A DNA stretch of 64,000 nucleotides from JACMNW01 sp963708425 (GTDB lineage Bacteria; Pseudomonadota; Alphaproteobacteria; Rhodobacterales; Rhodobacteraceae): positions 558,001 through 622,000 of the forward strand of contig OY970206.1 in the NCBI GenBank assembly GCA_963708425.1, read 5' to 3'. Both the position numbers and the translations under genes were made by a program. Of the stretch, positions 8,625 through 16,723 are shown piece by piece; position 1 is the stretch's first letter, and every line of letters begins with the position of its first letter. The notes under the pieces are model-generated. The model was not told the DNA's origin. It saw only the letters and a list, made by a program, of their open reading frames with translations, and did not search any database.

Positions 8625-8639
8625 TTAACCCATCTTTAA
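8625..8639 (+). promoter_or_regulatory. CtrA-type binding box (TTAA-N7-TTAA)
   Basis: TTAACCCATCTTTAA matches exactly the alphaproteobacterial CtrA consensus of two TTAA half-sites separated by seven bases, and continues with the favoured C. It lies 45 bases upstream of the MshEN-glycosyltransferase start. I found no other exact match in the intergenic regions of this window. Confidence 0.55.
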
Positions 8640-8683
8640 CCCTTTTCAGCCGACGCTCACTCAACTCGATTGTGTGAGACGCC

Positions 8684-10546
8684 ATGATTACCTCCCAGAT
8701 GCGCAAATTCGATGATAGGTTCGCACCGCCGCTTTTGGGGCCTAAGCCTGCACGTTCGACGACGCTCGGCGTAAAGTTGCTGCAAGAGGGTCTGATCAGC
8801 AGCGATACCTTGGTGAAAGCCCTCGCCCTGCAAGCGACACGCGGCGGCAGGTTGGCCGATGTCTTACTGGCACGCGGCATGCTGCCGGAGGCGGCGCTGT
8901 ATGGTGCTATGGCAGACCATCTGGGCCTGCGTCTGGTCGACCCGACCCGCGCCCTGCCCGATCCGCGTCTGATTGATCGCTACGGTGCTGCGCGCTGCAT
9001 CGCCGACGGCGTTCTGCCCTTTGCCCATGCCGGGGCCGCGACAGTCATCCTTGCCGCAGACCCCGATGATTTTGCCCGCCACAACGCCGCCCTGACGGCC
9101 ACATTCGGGCCGGTGGTAATGGCGCTGGCATCACCACGCCAGATCGAGGCGGCGCTGCTGCTCTTGCGCGGGGCATCACTTGCCCACCGTGCCGAAAACC
9201 GCGTGCCGGATGCCGAAAGTTGCCGCAGTTGGCGGCTTGGTGATTATGGCCCGCGCATGGCGCTGGCACTGGCGGCATTTGGCATGCTGCTGTGGGTTGC
9301 CCCTGCAGTGGTGGTAATGGCGCTTAGCATCTGGGCAATCGTCACCCTCATTCTGGCAACTGGCCTGAAACTCGCCGCCACCATCGCAGCCCTGCGCCCG
9401 CAGCCACCCGAGGCTGATCCGCCGATCATCGCACGGCTGCCCATCGTGTCTGTCATCGTGGCGCTATACCGCGAAGGCAATATTGCCGGTCGTCTGGTCA
9501 AGCGTCTGGAACAACTGGATTATCCGCGCCACCTTCTGGATATCGTGCTAGCGGTCGAGGCGGACGATGCTGTCACCTTCAAAGCCCTCGCCGCGGCCAA
9601 CCTGCCCACCTGGATGCGCGTCGTTACCGTGCCCGACGGCCAATTGCGCACCAAACCTCGGGCGCTGAATGTCGCCCTTGATCATTGCCGCGGCTCCATC
9701 GTCGGCGTCTATGATGCCGAAGACGCACCAGACCCCGACCAGATCCGCAAGGTCGTCACCCGTTTTCACATGCGCGGTGCGGATGTTGCCTGTCTGCAGG
9801 GTATCCTCGATTTCTACAACCCGCACACCAACTGGCTGTCGCGCTGTTTCACCATTGAATATGCCTCGTGGTTTCGTCTGATGCTGCCCGGCCTGCAACG
9901 CCTCGGCATCGCCATCCCACTTGGCGGCACCACGCTGTTTTTCCGCCGCGCGGCGCTGGAACAACTCGGCGGCTGGGATGCCCACAATGTCACCGAAGAC
10001 GCCGATCTTGGCATTCGGCTCGCCCGCCACGGCTACCGCACCGAGCTGATCGAAACCACCACGGGGGAAGAGGCGAATTGCCGCCCGCTGCCATGGGTCA
10101 AACAACGCTCGCGCTGGCTGAAAGGCTACATGGTCACCTACGCCGTCCACATGCGCGATCCGGCCCTGCTGTGGCGGCAACTAGGCCCGCGCAAATTCAT
10201 CGGCTTCCAGATCCTGTTCCTCTGCACCCTTTCACAGGCCCTTCTGGCGCCGGTCCTGTGGTCGTTCTGGGCATTGGCGTTTGGCCTGCCACATCCGGTT
10301 GTCACGCTGCTGCCACCTGCTCTGATCTACGGCATTTTCTGGCTGTTCCTTGCAACCGAGGCGGTGACGGTCGGCATGGGTATCTTCGCCTTGCGCCGCA
10401 CCTCGCACAAACTTAGCCTGCTGTGGGTGCCAACGCTGCACATCTACTACCCGCTGGCCGCGTTGGCGTCTTACAAGGCGCTGTGGGAACTGGTCACCAA
10501 GCCGTTCTACTGGGACAAAACCTCGCACGGGATCTTCGACGAATAA
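8684..10546 (+). CDS. Membrane glycosyltransferase family 2 with N-terminal MshEN/GspE-N-like domain
   Basis: A 620-residue inner-membrane processive-type glycosyltransferase. Residues about 26-150 resemble a GspE-N/MshEN domain: LGVKLLQEGLISSDTL...ALALQ (28-50) and a second RLADVLLARGMLPEAAL repeat. Two membrane segments follow (about 190-235). The GT-A domain shows VSVIVALYREG, VYDAEDAPDP, the TEDADLGIRL acid and QRSRW, as in cellulose-synthase-like enzymes. Several membrane spans end the protein. MshEN domains bind cyclic di-GMP in E. coli NfrB and in MshE, so regulation of polysaccharide export by that messenger is an inference. A CtrA-type box precedes the gene. Product polysaccharide is unknown. 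Confidence 0.85.
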   Translation: MITSQMRKFDDRFAPPLLGPKPARSTTLGVKLLQEGLISSDTLVKALALQATRGGRLADVLLARGMLPEAALYGAMADHLGLRLVDPTRALPDPRLIDRYGAARCIADGVLPFAHAGAATVILAADPDDFARHNAALTATFGPVVMALASPRQIEAALLLLRGASLAHRAENRVPDAESCRSWRLGDYGPRMALALAAFGMLLWVAPAVVVMALSIWAIVTLILATGLKLAATIAALRPQPPEADPPIIARLPIVSVIVALYREGNIAGRLVKRLEQLDYPRHLLDIVLAVEADDAVTFKALAAANLPTWMRVVTVPDGQLRTKPRALNVALDHCRGSIVGVYDAEDAPDPDQIRKVVTRFHMRGADVACLQGILDFYNPHTNWLSRCFTIEYASWFRLMLPGLQRLGIAIPLGGTTLFFRRAALEQLGGWDAHNVTEDADLGIRLARHGYRTELIETTTGEEANCRPLPWVKQRSRWLKGYMVTYAVHMRDPALLWRQLGPRKFIGFQILFLCTLSQALLAPVLWSFWALAFGLPHPVVTLLPPALIYGIFWLFLATEAVTVGMGIFALRRTSHKLSLLWVPTLHIYYPLAALASYKALWELVTKPFYWDKTSHGIFDE

Positions 10547-10551
10547 TTCCG

Positions 10552-10657
10552 GCTTAAAGCGTTCTGCGTTTGATAAAATCAAACACCCGCTTTAAGCTTT
10601 TGTTTTGTCGCGCATTTTATCCGAAAACCGTTTCACACGTTTCGGAATGCGCTTTAA
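10552..10657. repeat. RIME-like intergenic double palindrome
   Basis: Two nested palindromes in about 106 bases. The first has outer arms GCTTAAAGCG/CGCTTTAAGC (10552-10561 and 10588-10597) and inner arms GTTTGAT/ATCAAAC. The second has GCGCATT/AATGCGC and CCGAAAAC/GTTTCGG (10610-10652). Size, dual palindrome and the GCGCATTTTATCCG wording resemble the RIME-type mosaic repeats of Rhizobiales. It overlaps the stop codon of the GntR gene and may end transcription from both sides. Confidence 0.65.
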
Positions 10658-11289
10658 CGCAGCTTCAATTCTCCCGCATCCACCCGCAACCGCGTCTCGA
10701 ACGCACTGGAAATATGGGCTTTCAGCGCCTGATAGGCCGCCTCGCCATCGCGCGCCGCAATCGCCGCGACAATCTGGTCGTGCTCCTCCAACGCCACTGT
10801 ATCCCGGCCCTCGGCGGCAAACGATGTCGTCGCCATCAACGCCATTGACCGATGCACTAGGTCCAGCTGCTGCACCAGAAACCGGTTGTGCGACGCCAGA
10901 TGTATCTGCTTGTGAAACCGCTTGTTGGCCCGGCTAAGCCCGCGCGGATCGCCCCCCAACAGGCCGCGATCATCCTGCACCATGCCGCGCAACACACGAA
11001 TTTCCTCATCCGTCGCATGCCGTGCCGCCAGCCGTGCCGCCAGACCTTCCAACTCGGTGCGGACTGCGTACAGTTCCGACAATTGGTTATGATCCAGCGA
11101 TGCCACAATCAGGCTGCGCCCATCGCGCGTCAGCATGGATTGGGTTTCCAGCCGCTGCAGCGCCTCGCGCACCGGGGTGCGTGAGACCCCCAGCCGTTCG
11201 GCCAATTCAGACTCGACCAACCGATCGCCGGGCTTGTAAAGCCCCGCATCAATCGCCTCCAGGATCAGCGTATAGGCGTCTTTTTGCAC
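10654..11289 (-). CDS. GntR-family transcriptional regulator (FCD/FadR subfamily)
   Basis: A 211-residue DNA-binding regulator. The winged helix-turn-helix spans about 1-70 (YKPGDRLVESELAERLGVSRTPVREALQRLE), followed by an all-helical FCD ligand domain with metal-ligand-type histidines (NKRFHKQIHLASHN, LEEHDQIVAAI, ALKAHISSAF). The effector is probably an organic acid and the target is unknown. The start is GTG 11289, with GGA six bases upstream. Neighbours give no obvious catabolic target. Confidence 0.9.
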   Translation of the reverse strand: MQKDAYTLILEAIDAGLYKPGDRLVESELAERLGVSRTPVREALQRLETQSMLTRDGRSLIVASLDHNQLSELYAVRTELEGLAARLAARHATDEEIRVLRGMVQDDRGLLGGDPRGLSRANKRFHKQIHLASHNRFLVQQLDLVHRSMALMATTSFAAEGRDTVALEEHDQIVAAIAARDGEAAYQALKAHISSAFETRLRVDAGELKLR

Positions 11290-11405
11290 TGCTTTTCCGG
11301 CCCTTTGAACCCTGCCCGACTATCGGCCAAAGATTAGCCACGCATTCCGCGCCGGATCAACCGCAAAGCATTGCCGGGGCGGTCGCACCGCATTACCCTG
11401 CCCCC

Positions 11406-12053
11406 ATGCAGAACACCAACTTCTCTCATGTCCGCGCTTGGGTCTTCGACCTTGATAACACGCTTTATCCGCCATCCGCCCGCCTGTTCGATCAGATCGA
11501 GGTGCGGATGACTGATTGGGTAATGCAGTCGCTGTCGGTGGACAGGCCCGAGGCTGACCGCCTGCGCCGTCACTATTGGGCGACCTATGGCACCACGCTG
11601 GCGGGCCTGATGCAGGAACATGGTGTCGATCCCGCGCCGTACCTGACCGACGTTCACGAGATCAGCTTTGATGCCCTGATCCCTGACCCAGCTCTGGCGC
11701 GCCATATCCGCGCCCTTCCCGGCAGGCGCATCGTCTATACCAATGCCTGTGTCCCCTACGCCCATCAGGTGCTCAAGGCGCGCGGCTTAAGTGATGTTTT
11801 TGATGCCGTCTACGGCGTTGAAAACGCAGGATTTCACCCAAAACCAGCGCGAATTGCTTTCGAGACTATCTTCGCCAAGGACGGCTTGAACCCCACAACA
11901 GCCGCGATGTTCGAGGATGACACCCGCAATCTGGCCGCCCCACACGCAATGGGCATGCAAACCGTCCACGTCGCCCCCGAACCCGAAGCGCAGCCGTTCA
12001 TCCACCATCATACTGATGATCTGACTGCGTTTCTTGGCCGCCTTCTGGCGTGA
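11406..12053 (+). CDS. Pyrimidine 5'-nucleotidase, HAD superfamily
   Basis: A 215-residue cytoplasmic HAD phosphatase of the SDT1/pyrimidine 5'-nucleotidase family. Motif I is VFDLDNTLYPPSARLFDQIE, motif II is IVYTNA, and motif III/IV lies around HPKPARIAF and MFEDDTRNL. It probably dephosphorylates nucleoside monophosphates; substrate specificity is inferred from family only. ATG 11406 places motif I at the usual distance from the N-terminus; a much longer upstream frame overlaps the divergent GntR gene and is rejected. Confidence 0.9.
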   Translation: MQNTNFSHVRAWVFDLDNTLYPPSARLFDQIEVRMTDWVMQSLSVDRPEADRLRRHYWATYGTTLAGLMQEHGVDPAPYLTDVHEISFDALIPDPALARHIRALPGRRIVYTNACVPYAHQVLKARGLSDVFDAVYGVENAGFHPKPARIAFETIFAKDGLNPTTAAMFEDDTRNLAAPHAMGMQTVHVAPEPEAQPFIHHHTDDLTAFLGRLLA

Positions 12054-12123
12054 CCCGCCCGAGGCATCGTGTCACTTGGACAGCCCGGCATCCCGGCCTA
12101 TCTTGATTGATGAAGGGGCCAAA

Positions 12124-13323
12124 ATGACGCGCATCACCACAGACATCCTGATCTCGGGCGGTGGCGTCGCTGGCCTTACGGCTGCGGCGGCATTCGGCTC
12201 GGCGGGTTTCAAGGTCATCTGCACCGATCCCGAACCGCCGGTTACCTCGGCCACCGCCGCCGGGGCGGATCTGCGCAGCACTGCTTTCCTGCAACCCGCC
12301 ATTGCCGTACTGCAAGCTGCGGGCTTGTGGGATCGCCTGTCGCCGCACGCCGCCCCCCTTCAGATCATGCGCATCATTGATGCCGGGGGTGCCGAAAACG
12401 AGCCGCGCCGGATCAAGGATTTCGATGCTAGCGATGTCTCCGACCTTCCCTTTGGCTGGAACCTGCCGAACTGGCTGTTGCGCCGCGAAATGGTGGCACG
12501 GCTGGCCGAATTGCCGAACGTCGATTTCCGTCCCGGTGTCGCCACCAAGTCCGTGCTCACCCGGCAGACCGAGGCGCGCGTTGACCTGACCGATGGCAGC
12601 CATATCTCGGCCCGCCTGCTGATCGGCGCCGATGGCCGCAATTCGTTCGTGCGCCAAGCCCTTGGAATTGGCGTGCGCACATGGCGCTACGGCCAAAAGG
12701 CGTTGACCTTTGCGGTCAGCCACCCAATCCCGCACGACAATGTCTCAACCGAAATTCACCGCTCCGGTGGTCCGTTCACGCTGGTACCGCTGCCAGATCG
12801 TGACGGCATGCCCTGTTCTGCCGTGGTCTGGATGACCGAAGGCCCCGAAGTGCAGCGCCTTGCAGCCCTGCCGCCTGCGGAATTCGAGGCCGCAGCAAAC
12901 GCCCGCTCCTGCCACATCCTCGGGCCGCTGACGCTGGTATCGCCGCGCATGGTCTGGCCGATCATCAGCCAGATCGCCGACAGCATGGTGGGCGAACGCA
13001 CCGCCCTTATGGCCGAAGCTGCCCACGTCATGCCGCCCATCGGCGCGCAGGGCCTCAACATGAGCCTGACGGACATTTCGACCCTGCTAGACCTCGCCAA
13101 AGCAACCCCCGGCACGCTTGGCGACGAGACGATGCTTGCCACCTACCAACGCGCCCGCCACCGCGATGTGCAGACCCGCGTCATTGGAATAGATGCGCTC
13201 AATCGCGCCTCAATGCTGGGTGCCCCGGCCCTGCGCGATCTGCGTGGTGCTGCTCTGAACGCGCTTTATGCCGTGACGCCCCTGCGGAAAACCCTGATGC
13301 GGGTAGGGCTTGGCCTGCGCTAA
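12124..13323 (+). CDS. UbiH/UbiF/VisC/COQ6-family FAD-dependent hydroxylase
   Basis: A 399-residue flavin monooxygenase, probably one of the ubiquinone ring hydroxylases. It has the N-terminal dinucleotide fold (ILISGGGVAGLTAAAAF), the DG motif LIGADGRNSFVRQALG, and the second FAD motif with HVMPPIGAQGLNMSLTD. The last resembles the Coq6/UbiH HxxxPxxxQGxNxxxxD pattern. AAGGGG precedes ATG 12124. Its stop overlaps by four bases the end of the convergent aminotransferase gene. Which ring position it hydroxylates cannot be told. Confidence 0.92.
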   Translation: MTRITTDILISGGGVAGLTAAAAFGSAGFKVICTDPEPPVTSATAAGADLRSTAFLQPAIAVLQAAGLWDRLSPHAAPLQIMRIIDAGGAENEPRRIKDFDASDVSDLPFGWNLPNWLLRREMVARLAELPNVDFRPGVATKSVLTRQTEARVDLTDGSHISARLLIGADGRNSFVRQALGIGVRTWRYGQKALTFAVSHPIPHDNVSTEIHRSGGPFTLVPLPDRDGMPCSAVVWMTEGPEVQRLAALPPAEFEAAANARSCHILGPLTLVSPRMVWPIISQIADSMVGERTALMAEAAHVMPPIGAQGLNMSLTDISTLLDLAKATPGTLGDETMLATYQRARHRDVQTRVIGIDALNRASMLGAPALRDLRGAALNALYAVTPLRKTLMRVGLGLR

Positions 13324-14447
13324 AGCACTTGGTCAATCACACGGGCCAACCGCTCCAATGTGCCCGGCACATCGTAAAGCTTGTCCAGCCCGAACAGGCC
13401 CAGCCGGAATGTCTTGAACTCCGGCCCCTCGCCCACCTGCAACGGCACCCCGGCAGCAATCTGCATCCCCAAGGCGGCAAACTTTTTGCCATTCTGTATC
13501 TCCGGGTCGCTGGTGAACGACACCACCACCCCCGGTGCGCCAAAACCATCGGCAGCAACCGACTTCACGCCCTTTGCCGCCAGCATGCGTCGTACACCGG
13601 TGCCAAGCGCCCATTGCGCCGCCTTCAACGCCTCAAACCCACGCGCCTTCGTTTCCGCCATCGCATCGCGAAACCCTACCAGCGCGTCGGTCGGCATCGT
13701 GGCATGATACGCATGGCCGCCGCCTTCATACGCCGCCATAATCGCCCGCCATTTCTTCAGATCAATCGCAAAGCTGTTCGAGGTCGTCTCCGCCAACCGC
13801 GTCTCAGCCCGCGCCGATAGCATCACGCAGCCCGCCGATGGTGACGCTGACCAACCCTTTTGCGGCGCAGAAATCAGCACATCCACGCCAGTCGCCGCCA
13901 TATCGACCCAAATGCAACCGCTTGCAATGCAGTCCAGCACCAACAGCGCCCCCACCTCATGCGCCGCCGCAGCCATCGCCGTGATATAGTCATCCGGCAA
14001 AATCAGCCCAGCCGAGGTTTCCACATGCGGCGCAAACACCACATCCGGCCGCACTTCATGTATTTTCGCCACCACTTCCGCAATCGGCGGCGGCGCAAAA
14101 GCCGCCTGCGCCCCGTTCCCCGAAGCCCGCGCCATCACAACCGTGGTTTCCCCAGCAAACCCGCCCGCCTCGAATATCTGGGTCCAGCGATACGAAAACC
14201 AGCCATTGCGCACTATCAACGCATGCCGCCCCGCTGCAAACTGCCGCGCCACTGCTTCCATCGCATACGTCCCGCCACCCGGCACCAAGGCCACCGCGTC
14301 TGCCTGATACACCTCGCGCAGCATGGCGCTGATATCGCGCATCACCGCCTGAAACTTCGCCGACATGTGGTTCAACGACCGGTCGGTGAACACCACCGAA
14401 AATTCTTCCAACCCATCAGGGTCAACATCCGCATGCAATCCGGGCAT
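13320..14447 (-). CDS. Class V aminotransferase, alanine-glyoxylate aminotransferase family
   Basis: A 375-residue PLP enzyme. Family features are the FTDRSLNHMSAKF segment, the VPGGGTYAMEAVARQF phosphate-binding region, the Asp in LLVLDCIASG and the PLP lysine in ISAPQKGWSASP. Related proteins transaminate alanine or serine with glyoxylate, or handle other small amino acids; the substrate here is not fixed. ATG 14447 is preceded by AGGAGG at seven bases, so a longer frame from 14516 is rejected. It lies just downstream of two Lrp-type regulators on the same strand, which may control it. Confidence 0.88.
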   Translation of the reverse strand: MPGLHADVDPDGLEEFSVVFTDRSLNHMSAKFQAVMRDISAMLREVYQADAVALVPGGGTYAMEAVARQFAAGRHALIVRNGWFSYRWTQIFEAGGFAGETTVVMARASGNGAQAAFAPPPIAEVVAKIHEVRPDVVFAPHVETSAGLILPDDYITAMAAAAHEVGALLVLDCIASGCIWVDMAATGVDVLISAPQKGWSASPSAGCVMLSARAETRLAETTSNSFAIDLKKWRAIMAAYEGGGHAYHATMPTDALVGFRDAMAETKARGFEALKAAQWALGTGVRRMLAAKGVKSVAADGFGAPGVVVSFTSDPEIQNGKKFAALGMQIAAGVPLQVGEGPEFKTFRLGLFGLDKLYDVPGTLERLARVIDQVL

Positions 14448-14512
14448 CCTAAATCCTCCTGTCAGGGCGTGGCCCAAACCTACCCCGTTTTCCGCCGTAG
14501 CCAACACCGAAA

Positions 14513-14971
14513 TCACCCAATCGGCCCCGGCCTGCGTTCCTCGGTCAACAGCACATTCGCCTCCACCTGCCCCAACCCCGGCAACGTCATGATGCGCCGC
14601 CGCAGAACCCGTTCAAAATCCGCAATATCCCGCGCCACGACCCGCAATCGGTAGTCAAACAGCCCCAGCACGTGCTGCACCACCTGCACTTCTGGTATCG
14701 CCACCACGGCCCGCTCAAAATCCTCCAGCGACACCCGCCCCTTGGTCGCCAGCTTAACCCCCAGAAACACCGTCACCCCAAACCCCAGCGCCGCCCGGTC
14801 CACCGTCACCCGCTGCCCCGCGAGAATGCCCGCCTCGGTCAGCCGCTGCACCCGCCGCCACGCCGCCGGTTGGCTTAACCCCAGCCGCCGCCCCAATTCG
14901 CCCGCACTGACAGTAGCATCCGCCACCAACGCCCGCAAAATCGCCCGGTCCGTGTCATCAAGATCAATCAC
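14513..14971 (-). CDS. Lrp/AsnC family transcriptional regulator (second of tandem pair)
   Basis: A 152-residue regulator with an N-terminal helix-turn-helix (GELGRRLGLSQPAAWRRVQRLTEAGIL) and a C-terminal RAM/AsnC ligand domain (VLGLFDYRLRVVARDIADFERVLRRRI). Such proteins usually sense amino acids and act as octamers. Its ATG overlaps the stop of the upstream Lrp gene (ATGA, 14968-14971), so the two are translationally coupled and may form mixed oligomers. The aminotransferase gene follows on the same strand after about 65 bases. Confidence 0.93.
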   Translation of the reverse strand: MIDLDDTDRAILRALVADATVSAGELGRRLGLSQPAAWRRVQRLTEAGILAGQRVTVDRAALGFGVTVFLGVKLATKGRVSLEDFERAVVAIPEVQVVQHVLGLFDYRLRVVARDIADFERVLRRRIMTLPGLGQVEANVLLTEERRPGPIG

Positions 14972-15426
14972 AGCGGCAATCCTTCACCATCTTTGATCGT
15001 CGCAATCAGCATCAGCGCCTCGATATCGGCAATATGCGGCAGGCTCAGAATGCGGCTGCGGTACACCTCGGCATAATGCGCCATATCGCGCGCAACCAGG
15101 TTCAATCGCACATCCACCCGGCCCAGAAACGTCTCAATCGCAATCACTTCCGGCACCCCGCGCGCTGCATCCAGAAACTGATCAAACGCCCGCGGGTCGG
15201 CCTTATCCAGTGTGAACCGCAGTGATACCTCCACCTCATAGCCCAACCGCCGCCAATCAATCCGCGCGGTTTGCGCCTGCAAAATCCCCGCCTCGCGCAG
15301 CCTTTCCAACCGCCGCGTACAGGTCGCCGACGTCACGCCGACATGATCAGACAGCGCCTTGGCCGCCATTTCAGGCTCGGCCAACAACTGGCGCAGAATA
15401 CGGCGGTCGATCTGATCGGTCTGCAT
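14968..15426 (-). CDS. Lrp/AsnC family transcriptional regulator (first of tandem pair)
   Basis: A 152-residue Lrp-type regulator starting MQTDQIDRRILRQL, with helix-turn-helix (ALSDHVGVTSATCTRRLERLREAGIL) and ligand domain (TFLGRVDVRLNLVARDMAHYAEVYRSRI). It is divergent from ilvC across a 130-base AT-richer gap, the usual place for an autoregulated Lrp promoter, so control of ilvC by branched-chain amino acids is a reasonable but unproven inference. ATG 15426 is chosen over a longer frame that would run into the shared promoter region. Confidence 0.93.
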   Translation of the reverse strand: MQTDQIDRRILRQLLAEPEMAAKALSDHVGVTSATCTRRLERLREAGILQAQTARIDWRRLGYEVEVSLRFTLDKADPRAFDQFLDAARGVPEVIAIETFLGRVDVRLNLVARDMAHYAEVYRSRILSLPHIADIEALMLIATIKDGEGLPL

Positions 15427-15556
15427 GATTTCTGCATGTAAAGTAATTTTGGCGAATGATATAGCCTCAATAATCGAAAAACTATTGAACTTCGCAAAGA
15501 TCACCGAGCGAAAACCACTATAGTCCGACCATTGAATCCAGCAAAGGAACCCGCCC

Positions 15557-16579
15557 ATGCGCGTGTATTATGACCGTGATTGCGATATCAACCTGATCAA
15601 AGACAAAAAAGTAGCCATTCTTGGCTACGGCAGCCAAGGCCACGCCCACGCGCTGAACCTGCGCGACAGCGGTGCGAAGAACATCGTCGTGGCCCTGCGC
15701 CCCGGCTCGGCTTCCGCCAAGAAATGCGAAGCCGAAGGCCTCAAGGTCATGGACATTGCCGAGGCCGCCAAATGGGCCGACCTGATCATGTTCACCATGC
15801 CCGATGAATTGCAGGCCGAAACCTACAAGAAATACGTGCATGACAACATCCGCGAAGGTGCTGCCATTGCCTTCGCCCACGGGTTGAACATCCATTTCGG
15901 CCTGATCGAGCCCAAAAAAGGCGTCGACATCATCATGATGGCCCCCAAAGGCCCCGGCCACACCGTGCGCGGCGAATATGTCAAAGGCGGCGGCGTGCCC
16001 TGCCTTGTCGCCGTCCACAATGACGCCACCGGCAAAGCGATGGAAATCGGACTATCGTACTGCTCCGCCATCGGCGGCGGCCGCTCTGGCATCATCGAAA
16101 CCAACTTCCGTCAGGAATGCGAAACTGATCTCTTCGGCGAACAAGCCGTGCTGTGCGGCGGCCTGGTCGAGCTGATTCGCATGGGCTTCGAAACCCTGGT
16201 TGAGGCTGGCTACGAGCCTGAAATGGCCTATTTCGAATGCCTGCACGAAGTCAAACTGATCGTCGATCTGATCTATGAAGGCGGCATCGCCAACATGAAC
16301 TACTCGATCAGCAACACCGCCGAATACGGCGAATACGTCAGCGGCCCGCGCATTCTGCCCTATGCAGAAACCAAAGCCCGGATGAAAGAAGTGCTGACCG
16401 ACATCCAGACCGGCAAATTCGTGCGTGATTTCATGCAAGAAAACGCCGTCGGCCAGCCCTTCTTCAAAGCCACCCGCCGGATCAACGACGAACACCAGAT
16501 CGAAAAAGTCGGCGAAAAACTCCGCGCCATGATGCCTTGGATTTCCAAAGGCAAGATGGTGGATAAAGCACGGAACTAA
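15557..16579 (+). CDS. ilvC: Ketol-acid reductoisomerase (NADP+)
   Basis: Class I reductoisomerase of valine, leucine and isoleucine synthesis; isomerises and reduces acetolactate or acetohydroxybutyrate with NADPH and Mg. 340 residues. The Rossmann motif is VAILGYGSQGHAHALNLRDSG, and the catalytic region includes MAPKGPGHTVRGEY and the acids in FRQECETDLFGEQ and YFECLHEVKLIVDL. AAGGAA precedes ATG 15557. A strong terminator follows. The last 105 bases of this gene are repeated in decayed form at 17742-17821. Confidence 0.99.
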   Translation: MRVYYDRDCDINLIKDKKVAILGYGSQGHAHALNLRDSGAKNIVVALRPGSASAKKCEAEGLKVMDIAEAAKWADLIMFTMPDELQAETYKKYVHDNIREGAAIAFAHGLNIHFGLIEPKKGVDIIMMAPKGPGHTVRGEYVKGGGVPCLVAVHNDATGKAMEIGLSYCSAIGGGRSGIIETNFRQECETDLFGEQAVLCGGLVELIRMGFETLVEAGYEPEMAYFECLHEVKLIVDLIYEGGIANMNYSISNTAEYGEYVSGPRILPYAETKARMKEVLTDIQTGKFVRDFMQENAVGQPFFKATRRINDEHQIEKVGEKLRAMMPWISKGKMVDKARN

Positions 16580-16598
16580 CCCGCAAGACACAAGGCAA

Positions 16599-16635
16599 GG
16601 CGATCCCGGCGCAGGCCGGTATCGCCGTTCTTTTT
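16599..16635 (+). terminator. Rho-independent terminator after ilvC
   Basis: GGCGAT (16599) pairs with ATCGCC (16621), with an inner CCGG/CCGG helix, followed by TTCTTTTT. It is 20 bases past the ilvC stop codon, so ilvC is a single-gene transcript. Confidence 0.85.
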
Positions 16636-16723
16636 CCGACATCAGTTTCAACAAAGAAGCGGCTAATCCCACGGCACCACCCCCGCTAAACTCTGGCTGC
16701 AAATCCCGGAGAAAGCCGCCGCC

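Noticed and set aside
10568..10584. TTGAT-AAA-ATCAA, resembling an Fnr/FnrL box
   Set aside because: The spacer is three bases instead of four and the sequence is the inner arm of the RIME-like palindrome, so repeat structure explains it better.
14513..15426. Tandem Lrp-like proteins as a sirohaem decarboxylase pair (AhbA/AhbB, NirDLGH type)
   Set aside because: Both have ordinary helix-turn-helix and ligand domains, and no haem d1 or sirohaem genes are near.
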